Shown here piece by piece: positions 22,768 through 30,207 of a stretch of 64,000 nucleotides of DNA. Each line of letters starts with the position of its first letter. Position 1 is the first letter of the stretch. The DNA comes from Spinacia oleracea (Eukaryota > Streptophyta > Magnoliopsida > Caryophyllales > Amaranthaceae): assembly GCF_020520425.1 (NCBI RefSeq), contig NC_079487.1, positions 88,355,141 to 88,419,140 on the forward strand. Reading direction: 5' to 3'. The notes beneath the pieces are model-generated. The model was not told the DNA's origin. It did no database searches and was given only the letters and a program-made list of their open reading frames with translations. The translations under genes were made by a program, and so were the position numbers.

Positions 22768-22916
22768 CATCGATGATGAGTCTTTCATATGCTGAGAAAC
22801 AATTCAAGTTACCTACACTCACTCGTGCTGCCATTAGTATCAGTGATGATGCTTCTCAGGCGCTAAGTGTGTGTAGGTTGAATTTGTTTCAATGATGCTT
22901 GGGGACATCTGAGATG
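22768..22916 (+). ncRNA. Foldback unit A2, C/D-box-like candidate small RNA
   Basis: Terminal CATC (22768-22771) pairs with GATG (22913-22916). ATGATGA follows the first and CTGA precedes the second. An internal TGCTGAG (D'-like) and a GTGATGATG (C'-like) are also present. The arms GAAACAATTCAAGTTACCTA and TAGGTTGAATTTGTTTC form a strong stem. The 5' arm region is partly duplicated just upstream (22711-22767), a half unit without its partner arm. Confidence 0.4.
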
Positions 22917-22945
22917 AATTTTGATGTCATGCATGTTTTACTTTT

Positions 22946-23046
22946 GTTAGTTAGGTGGTCCTTCAAAGGGGATTGACTTATTTTTAAATATCCAATGCGA
23001 TAGTTCACAATTTGTCAATTCCCTTTGGAAGGACCACCATGACACT
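22946..23046. repeat. Foldback B1 in the mariner element
   Basis: Near-perfect arms GGTGGTCCTTCAAAGGGGAT (from 22954, continuing to 22977) and ATTCCCTTTGGAAGGACCACC (ending 23038) are separated by about 36 bp. The stem length and few mismatches resemble a plant microRNA precursor or a very small MITE. No TSD was identified. Confidence 0.6.
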
Positions 23047-23119
23047 TAAACAACATGTTTGATTGTGGTGTTAATGATAATCAATGATGTTAAAGGTTGA
23101 TATCCTGAGATTTATGTTT

Positions 23120-23234
23120 CAATACTTGTCCTTTAACTCCTTTTGTCGAATGGAGTGATTGTCATTTCACATGATCAGTAGTGAATATCAATCATTCCGT
23201 TCGGCAAAAGGATGTTAAAGTTGAGAAAATATTG
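23120..23234. repeat. Foldback B2 in the mariner element
   Basis: Arms of about 50 bp pair across a 10-bp loop: 23120-23170 (with CTCCTTTTGTCGAATGGAGT) and 23181-23234 (with ATTCCGTTCGGCAAAAGGAT). It is related in sequence to foldback B5 (shared AATGGAGTGA and TTAAAG ends), so the two are diverged copies. Confidence 0.6.
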
Positions 23235-23414
23235 ATACAATAGATCAATGATGCTATTCAACAACTCTGAGATTGGAACCCTAATGTTTGCTAATGTCCC
23301 ATGTGTGAGTTTGGTCATTGTTAAAATTTGGAAACATACTACATATATGCTGTAAATCAACCTATCTGAGATTGTTGTGCCTTGTCCATTGCTGCCTTGT
23401 TATTTGTTTTGAGT

Positions 23415-23559
23415 CATCTATGATGAGTCTTCATTTGCTGACACTCAAACCCTATATTCCATTAACACTCATGCGCCATTAGCATGAATAATGCTTCTCA
23501 GGAGCTAAGTGTTGGTGGATGGGGTTTGTGTGAGGGATGCTTGGGGACATTCTGAGATG
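23415..23559 (+). ncRNA. Foldback unit A3, C/D-box-like candidate small RNA
   Basis: Same architecture as A1 and A2: CATC (23415-23418), ATGATGA (23420-23426), CTGA (23552-23555) and GATG (23556-23559). The inner arms ACACTCAAACCCTATATTCC and GGATGGGGTTTGTGTGAG differ from those of A1 and A2 yet remain complementary to each other. The loop-proximal CGCCATTAGCAT and GCTTCTCAGGAGCTAAGTG are conserved with A2. Confidence 0.4.
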
Positions 23560-23644
23560 GTTGTGTGTACTTGCTTCTATGTACTTGATGCCTTCTTCTT
23601 CATGCTTTGTTCAATGATGAATTGGTTTAAGCATATCGAATTTT

Positions 23645-23745
23645 ACTTTTGTTGACGCATCGGTATCTAGGTGGTAAGATTTTCCATCTGAAAATGATGT
23701 GATATGCATTCTTTCCACTTAGATGCCGATGTGTTTAGAGAAGTG
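23645..23745. repeat. Foldback B3 in the mariner element
   Basis: The arms GACGCATCGGTATCTAGGTGG (from 23654) and CCACTTAGATGCCGATGTG (ending about 23733) pair around a TCTGAAAATGATGTGATAT loop. B4 repeats the same design with different arm sequence. Confidence 0.6.
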
Positions 23746-23858
23746 ATTTTGCATATGACTTTCTAAGTATGTTGTAAGTAAATACCTTGCCTTTGCTGCC
23801 TTGCTCATGGCCTTGTTTTTTTGAGTTGTTCAATGATGAAATGATTTAGTAACTCGAA

Positions 23859-23966
23859 TATTACATCTTTTGACGCATCGGTTTCAAAATGGGAATAAAT
23901 TCCATCTGAAAATGATGTGATATTCATTCTTTCCATTTTGAAGCTGATGTGTTTAGAGTTGTGATT
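23859..23966. repeat. Foldback B4 in the mariner element
   Basis: The arms GACGCATCGGTTTCAAAATGG and CCATTTTGAAGCTGATGTG surround the same TCTGAAAATGATGTGATAT loop as B3. Where B3 reads TATCTAGGTGG, B4 reads TTTCAAAATGG. The opposite arm has changed to match, so pairing is kept. Confidence 0.6.
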
Positions 23967-23978
23967 TTGCATGTCCTG

Positions 23979-24090
23979 AGTTTCCTACACTTTTAGTATC
24001 CTCTGTCAAATGGAGTGACTTTCCTTTCCCATTTCTGTTTGTGTTAGTCATTCACTCCATTTGGGAGGAGGATATTAAAGTTTAGGATTC
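23979..24090. repeat. Foldback B5 in the mariner element
   Basis: The arms contain TAGTATCCTCTGTCAAATGG (5') and CCATTTGGGAGGAGGATATT (3') and pair over about 45 bp with few mismatches. It is a diverged relative of B2. Confidence 0.6.
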
Positions 24091-24313
24091 AATGATGATG
24101 AACACATACAAACTGAGAACAACATGTCCCCATGCTTTGCCTTGGCTTGAAAATGAATTCATGTGTTGCCTTGAAAACATAAAGTTGTCCCCTTAATGGT
24201 TTAAGGAATGGCTGACTCATTAAATTGGTGTTTTGTGTTTCAATTACAACTACAAATAAGAAACATGATTGTGAATATGATGAACAAAAACTAAACTATG
24301 ATTGTGATAACCT

Positions 24314-24531
24314 AGTTATTGTTGCCTTGTTGATGCTGTCTTGTTCATATTGCCTTGTGCATTGCTGCCTAGTTATTGTTGCCTGGTTGATGCTGTCTTG
24401 TTCATATTGCCTTGTGCATTGTTGCCTTATGATTTTGACTTATCCTGAAATCATATGTTAATATGCAATGTACATGTTCCCTTATGATTTTGAATAATCC
24501 TGAAATCATATGTTAATATGCAATGTACATG
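24314..24531 (+). repeat. Two adjacent tandem duplications in the mariner element
   Basis: A 57-bp unit is repeated at 24314-24370 and 24371-24427 (AGTTATTGTTGCCT starts). A 55-bp unit follows at 24426-24480 and 24481-24531 (CTTATGATTTTGA starts). The copies are nearly identical, so the duplications are recent. They lie downstream of both convergent genes. Confidence 0.85.
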
Positions 24532-24749
24532 AATAACTACAAATATGTGAGTATGATGAACAAAAACTAAAGATTAACAACAACAAATTGATTCATTCAT
24601 TCTTCCAGTTGATATGTTGCTTCCAAAATGTTTTAAATACATGTGATGCTTTCATTCAAGCTTACAAAAGTGACATTTTGTTTGCTCTTGTAACTTTTAA
24701 AACATGTTCCCAAAACACAAAAAGTAATCTCTCGTTCTTGCTCTATACT

Positions 24750-26396
24750 TCACTGATTTGCTCTCCATTCATCAACAAGTTGTTTGCATTCATTCACAGC
24801 CCACCTTGGGGCCTTAACTTGTTCTGGCAGATTCCCCTCATCTTCTAAAATCTTTTTCTTGTTGTGTGGGAGTTGGTAGTCATTGTCCCCCTTGTGTTTC
24901 AAAATTTCATTTCCAACATATTGAAGTGACATCCACACATTAGATAGAGTCTTTGCATGCAGTTCATTATATGCCTCAGTCACAGCACCACTTAAATCTT
25001 CAACTGTTTTAGGCATCTTTTTGTGCATTAGTGATTGAATTGACCTAAAGAACCCCAAGTCTAATATGTTACAATCTGGACTGTTTGCTGGCTGCTGAGT
25101 CAATATCAATGTGAAGCCATCTTGCTTGTAATGTTGCTGCCATTCTTGATCATTTTGCAAAATGTGTGCCTTTGCATTGTCTTGAATGATGTATATCACC
25201 CTTTCCCCCTCATGTGGTGGCCATTTCTCTTTAATTGCTGGGATTAGGTAGTTGATTAGCATGGCCCTAGTTGCAATCTGATTAACTGACTTGATTGGTT
25301 TAGTCTCAATTGTCCCCTTGACTCTATTTTTGGATGTTCTCTTTGCTGCCACTGCATCTGTGAATGGAAATATACCAAGTTTCCCATCCCACTCACACTG
25401 CCCATCTTGTCCCCATCTTGGCCTTGCTACTGCTGCCATAAACATGAACTTTGGAATCTTAGTTCTTGATTTTCCCTTCCTGTGTGGAAATGGTTCATTG
25501 TTTGCTAAATAAACTCTTTGACTTTTTTGTGTAAGATAGAACCATTTCTCATCGATGTGAATGAAATCATACATGCTGTAATATGTGGGATCATTTGGTA
25601 TTGAGTAGTCCATTAAGAGACCAAGTACCCACTTCATCCTTGCCATCTTGCATTCTTCTGAAATGCCTGGATTCAATGGACTTGAATGTGGTTTTATCTG
25701 TTTTCTTTTCACCATTCTCCAAATTGTTGTGGGACTCAAATTGAGCATCCTTGCTAGATCAATAATGGTTGTTCTATCCCCCATGGCTATGGAGGCTATA
25801 GACTCATATGTTACTTGAATTCTCTTCCTCCCACAGTTGTGATATTTGCTATCATAGAAATACGAATCCATGGCTGCCTTATGTGCCAATGCTCTCTGCC
25901 ATATTAGTCTAATTGTCTTCCTTGTGTAACCAAACTTTATAACAGCCTGCCTATTTGTCCCATGAATGAGTTCATCTGAATGCTTTTTTTTTCTTAAGAG
26001 AAGGAACAACAAGATTTCCAACCTTAATTCGTTGTTAATCCTTGGGGTTCTAGGCTTATGATGATTTTGCTCTGTTTCTGTTTGATGAATTGGAGATGGT
26101 GGGAACTTTTGTTGTGTTGGCATGTTCAAATCAAACAAAAATGGAACTGAGTGGTTATCTGATATACCTGATGTATGCTGTGGTCCCACTTCACATTCTT
26201 GTGCATATTCTTGTCCCACTTCATTCAGATCTGGCAATTGTTGATTTTGCTCAAAGTCCCCTATTTGATGAGCATTTACTTCACTTACAGCATTTTGGGT
26301 TGCTTCATCATCATCATAATCTGAATCAGAGTTCGTGCCGTCTCCTTCATCATCGGAAAAACCGAGGAACTCGTCCTCCTCTTGATCTGAAGCCAT
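24750..26396 (-). CDS. Mariner-like transposase (DD39D)
   Basis: A single uninterrupted frame of 548 residues starts at the ATG at 26396, about 540 bp inside the right inverted repeat. The first 35 residues are acidic. Two DNA-binding regions follow: one near 120-185 (NNELRLEILLFLLLRKKK onward), and a helix-turn-helix near 195-232 (TIIDLARMLNLSPTTIWRMV). The catalytic core shows HIDEKWF (Asp282), IIQDNAKAH (Asp406) and NSPDCNILDLGFF (Asp446). The spacing of 39 residues between the last two gives the plant MLE signature DD39D. All three acidic residues are present and no stop or frameshift is seen, so the enzyme may be functional. Transposases of this group cut and paste at TA and can also mobilise Stowaway MITEs. 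Confidence 0.95.
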   Translation of the reverse strand: MASDQEEDEFLGFSDDEGDGTNSDSDYDDDEATQNAVSEVNAHQIGDFEQNQQLPDLNEVGQEYAQECEVGPQHTSGISDNHSVPFLFDLNMPTQQKFPPSPIHQTETEQNHHKPRTPRINNELRLEILLFLLLRKKKHSDELIHGTNRQAVIKFGYTRKTIRLIWQRALAHKAAMDSYFYDSKYHNCGRKRIQVTYESIASIAMGDRTTIIDLARMLNLSPTTIWRMVKRKQIKPHSSPLNPGISEECKMARMKWVLGLLMDYSIPNDPTYYSMYDFIHIDEKWFYLTQKSQRVYLANNEPFPHRKGKSRTKIPKFMFMAAVARPRWGQDGQCEWDGKLGIFPFTDAVAAKRTSKNRVKGTIETKPIKSVNQIATRAMLINYLIPAIKEKWPPHEGERVIYIIQDNAKAHILQNDQEWQQHYKQDGFTLILTQQPANSPDCNILDLGFFRSIQSLMHKKMPKTVEDLSGAVTEAYNELHAKTLSNVWMSLQYVGNEILKHKGDNDYQLPHNKKKILEDEGNLPEQVKAPRWAVNECKQLVDEWRANQ

Positions 26397-26937
26397 TAAT
26401 GTCCCCTTGCTGATTAATTGTAGTGCATTTATTGCCTTTGGTTTTTTGTTGTTGTAACTGATATTAAAACAGTTGGAATTTATGAGGGTTTTTGGGTAGA
26501 AATTGTCCCCTATTTATAAAGGGTGGTAAATGTATAAAGTTTGGAGGGAAAACTTTTTGGTAAATTTCTGTTTTTGGAGGGAAGTGTAAAAAGGGAAGTG
26601 GACTTTCCCAATTTGGGAAGTCTTCCCTCCGTTTTTTTCTGTTGCTGTAATCTCATTGGATGAAATAAATCCACCTCATGTACTTTGGTCCCCACTTCAA
26701 TCAGATTTTTTCTGATTTTTGATTAATTAAATGAAAATATCCCCTTTCCCATAATTCTTTAATATTTTCTCTCTCCTTACTTTAATCTTTAAAAAAGAAT
26801 CTCTTACACATTCTTACACACAATCATTTCTCTTACACCCAATCATTACACTTATACCCATACAAACCAAGATTCTATTTTTCTTAAAAACCCCCCAAGA
26901 TTCCAAATGGATACAACATTTAGAAATGGAGGGAGTA

Positions 26938-28529
26938 GTAGATATAGATGCTTTGCTATTGCGAGAAAATGGAGCATTAAATATTCCCAACCATTGTTCA
27001 AACCAAATCTTATCTTGATACGGAATATCTAATATATTTGCACAGTTTTATTTGACAATGGTACTATTATTAGGGTATTGGTGCTAACCTCCAAACAATC
27101 TTTATCTTTAAAATGAAAGATGTCTATGGATTCCTAGTTGCACGCGGCAAACATGCATACTGCATATTTTAATTTTCCTTAGATGACTCATTAAGTGTAA
27201 ACTTCACACCTTGTATCATGTATGTGACAATCACATTTCCGGCCATGGCTCGAAGCATACCACAAGGGCAGGCTCATACTTGGACGTGACATAACATACA
27301 AATTAAGCCTATGAATGAAATGAGTATGTGATCGAGTTGTGTGTCGAGCCGTGGACTTGCTCTCTGAATTTGGCGACATGACAAGGCACTTAGGAATGTT
27401 GTTCTCATGTCGGTACCTGGCTAACTCAGCTAGCAGGAGAACATGTTGTAGGAACAATGACTAGTAATGAGCGAATAAACTTATCTCAATCAAGTTGTAG
27501 CGTGTATGAACACTGCCCTAAAGTTGAATTTGCCCCGTTATGTACACACGGCCTCTTGATAATCAACCTCCAGGGTTACACGACATATATCTCATTGGTG
27601 TAGTACAAAAAGATAGAGTGAAAACGAAATTGAACATTGCCCAAAACAAACCAGAGAAATTGTGTATTTTTTTAATGTAGAAAATGGAGATCGGTTTTCT
27701 GTGCGTTTAGTGAAGAAGAAAGGCTCTGAATATATAACGTAAAGGCTGAGCCATTTATTTCAGAGGGAAATAAATTTGGCAATCAATTAAAATCAAACAA
27801 TGACTTAATTGACGGAATAAAATATGTAACCGTTATAGAAATTATCCGGTTACCATATATGACAAACTAGTCGTTACACAAGACTGAGCGGCAGCAAAAA
27901 GAGCTTCACTCGCGAACGCGCCGCGCCACTCGCCCAACCTACGCGCACCTGTGCGGTGGCCTAGAGCCTCCTCTCGAGTTTTCTAACAAGCATAGTAATA
28001 GTAGGTGGATATATAAAGTGGGTAAGACTCTTGTTCTTTTTGTCAATGTGGGACAAACACTCTTTTTATTCTTTTGAAGCAAAACCAACTCATGGAGAGA
28101 AACTCCGACACATGTATCACACTACATCTTTATCTTGCTTTGGTTGCCCATAAAGATACCAAATAAGACATTGCAATTTCTTATATTTACTCGGGTGTAA
28201 TAACTTAATTCCTATAATGTATATTATAATTTCTTATATTTACTCGAGTGAGGGAGCTAAGATTTGAACTTTGTACCCTAAACCCTAAATCAAAAATTAA
28301 ATATAGGGGGACAAAACTTAAGTTATAATTTTTATAACAATGAAGAATAAAAAATAAAAAATAAAACAAGTATAAAAGTGAGGGAGCTAAGATTTGAACC
28401 TTGTACCTCCAACCTCTAACTTTTAAGGTAAAATAATCAATGTAGCTATAGACATGTGCTTTTACATTATATATTTAATTTGAAACATATTATGGGGGGC
28501 CATGACCCCCGCCAGCCCCCTAATTTCGC
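26938..28529. other. Unassigned intergenic or old repeat sequence
   Basis: No convincing coding frame is found in 1.6 kb. A GC-richer patch lies at about 27895-27980. The phrase GAGGGAGCTAAGATTTGAAC occurs twice about 140 bp apart (28248 and 28381), a diverged duplication. The last part (28490-28529, GGGGGCCATGACCCCCGCCAG) looks like the body of an older repeat and continues at 42610 after the nested insertions. Confidence 0.35.
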
Positions 28530-28779
28530 GAGGAAGTCTTGGCTCAAGTGGCTTGTGTCCATATGGACACAAGTGGCTTGTAATTGGTACCCGCAAACAC
28601 TACAAGAAAAACACTACAAGAAAAACACGCCAAAAATATCTTTAGCAACAATTTTGCATTTAAGGCAACGATTTCAGGTTGTCATGGGAGATGCCGTTAT
28701 TAATAGTTTCTGCAACGACTTCTTTTCGTTGCCAAAAATGTGTATATGGCAACAATATCTTTGTTGCTAAACATATGCC

Positions 28780-30191
28780 TGAAGGAAATAATGCCCTTGG
28801 TCCAATTATGCATTCTATGTTAAGTCTAATAAATGCGGTTCAGTATTAATTAACAAGTTAATAATTCAGTGAGATCAAGTGAGCTGAATGCCTAGCTAGA
28901 GGCCGCTTCAGTTCAAGTGGAATTAATGATATTAATCCACAGCTTACTCTTGACTGAACCCGTAGGGTCACACAAATAGTACGTAAACGGATCAAGTATT
29001 TAATGGCATTAAATACTCCATCTATGAATATTCGGAACCGACGGATCTTGGTTTCAGTGGGAGCTAAGATCGTCACATGCAAGAAATGAATACTCCGGAA
29101 ACGATGATATTGCCGGAAACGGAAATATGGATCGTATCGGAAATATAAATATTATCCAAGTCGTAGATGTTGCCGGAAACGGAAACATGGTACGTATCGG
29201 AAAATATTATCGGAAATGGAAATATTGCCAGAATCGGAAATATTGCCGGAAACGGAAATATTGTCAGAATCGAAAATATTACCGGAATCGGAAAATAATT
29301 CCGGAAACGGAAATATTAAATATTTGTTCGAAACGGAAATTAATTCCGGAATCGGAAATATTAAATATTGTTCGTATCGGAAATGAATTCCGGAATCGGA
29401 AAATTTAATCGGAAGCGCATCGTACGAATAAGCATCGGACGAGGCCTGCCGGACGAGGCCCAGCACGAAGCCAGGCCATCGCCCAGCAAGCCAAGCGCGC
29501 CGCACAAACAGCCACGCCAGGCCCAGCGCAAGGCCAGGCCCAGCAGGCTGCGCAGCGCGCACAGCGCGCACAGCACGCGCAGCGCGCAGCGCGCGCGGGC
29601 GCTGCGTGGGCTGCTGCTCGCGCGCACGCATGGGGGCCCATCGTGGCTGCCGTGCGTGTGTGTGCAAGTGTTTGTGTTCGTGCACGTTTCCTAAAACATG
29701 CAGAGTTCGGTTAATGATTAAATTCCTAATTCTATTTGATAAATTAATTAAATTAGAGTTCTTGTAGGATTCTAGGTTTAATTAATTTGTATCTGAATAG
29801 GATTTCGATTCCCTTTCCATACCCCTATAAATATGAGGCTAGGGCTCACAATTTATAACAAGTTTCAAAGTATTCAAAAGTGAGTTTTTTGAGAGAAAAT
29901 TAAAACACACATCTTGCTCATAAAGTGCCGAAATTTTCTAGTACCTTAAGGGCGATTCTAGTTGGTCAATCTTAAGGCGGATCCGGACGTGCTGTGGACT
30001 ATCTACGGAGGGACGACACTTGGAGTCCTAAAGACTTGTTCTTGTTCGGTTCGGGCGCAGCTAGGGAGGGCACGCAACAAAGAGTATGCATCTAAATTAT
30101 GCTATATGATTATGTGTAAATAATATGTTGTCCTGGGTTAATGGTTGTTTCCGCATGATCTATGTAATGTCATATGTATCATAACCTAACA
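28780..30191 (+). repeat. Copia-2 5' LTR
   Basis: It begins TGAAGGAAATAATGCCCTTG and ends TCATAACCTAACA. In order it contains a conserved U3 start, the GGAAATATT-type repeats (29100-29405), a GC-rich tract of CCAGCGC- and GCGCAC-like words (29450-29640), an AT-rich core promoter and a 3' part with CGGATCCGGACGTGCTG. Confidence 0.95.
29826..29833 (+). promoter_or_regulatory. TATA box of the Copia-2 5' LTR
   Basis: TATAAATA lies in the same position in all four LTR copies of this family (15481, 29826 and 38875 on plus; 57897-57904 on minus), following CATACCCC or a close variant. It is the likely core promoter for element transcription, with the start expected about 30 bp downstream. Confidence 0.65.
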
Positions 30192-30207
30192 GTGGTATCA
30201 CGAGCCC
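30192..30207 (+). promoter_or_regulatory. Copia-2 primer-binding site (variant)
   Basis: GTGGTATCACGAGCCC directly follows the LTR. It resembles the initiator-Met tRNA site TGGTATCAGAGC used by most plant Copia elements, with one additional C after TGGTATCA. Copia-4 in this window has the standard form. Confidence 0.6.

Larger units (their letters stand above)
20361..26935. mobile_element. Complete mariner-like element (MLE), 6.6 kb
   Basis: The ends are inverted repeats of about 27 bp: CTCCCTCCGTTTCT at 20361 and CTCCCTCCATTTCT read inward from 26935, each continuing to TGTTGTATCC. A TA dinucleotide flanks both sides (20359-20360 and 26936-26937), as expected for Tc1/mariner. The CTCCCTCCG terminus is shared with Stowaway MITEs. 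The element encodes an intact transposase (24750-26396, minus) and a convergent second gene (20949-22076, plus). Between them is an array of long foldbacks and short tandem repeats. From memory, plant MLEs are usually smaller (Vulmar-type, about 3-5 kb), so this one carries extra cargo. Intact ends plus an intact transposase make recent or present mobility plausible. Confidence 0.9.

Noticed and set aside
22547-24090. CRISPR-like interpretation of the spaced repeat units
   Set aside because: This is a plant genome. The units are large foldbacks with unequal spacing, not short identical direct repeats with spacers.
24225-24461. 78-codon Cys/Leu-rich frame in the mariner element
   Set aside because: It is the translation of the 57-bp tandem duplication at 24314-24427.
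28456-28770. 104-codon frame near the left end of CACTA-2
   Set aside because: It crosses the boundary of an older repeat, the MITE end and the CACTA terminus, so it cannot be one gene.
29152-29685. Minus-strand 177-codon Ala/Arg-rich frame in the Copia-2 LTR
   Set aside because: It arises from the GC-rich LTR tract. Its counterpart in the other LTR differs by a repeat-length change, showing a compositional origin.
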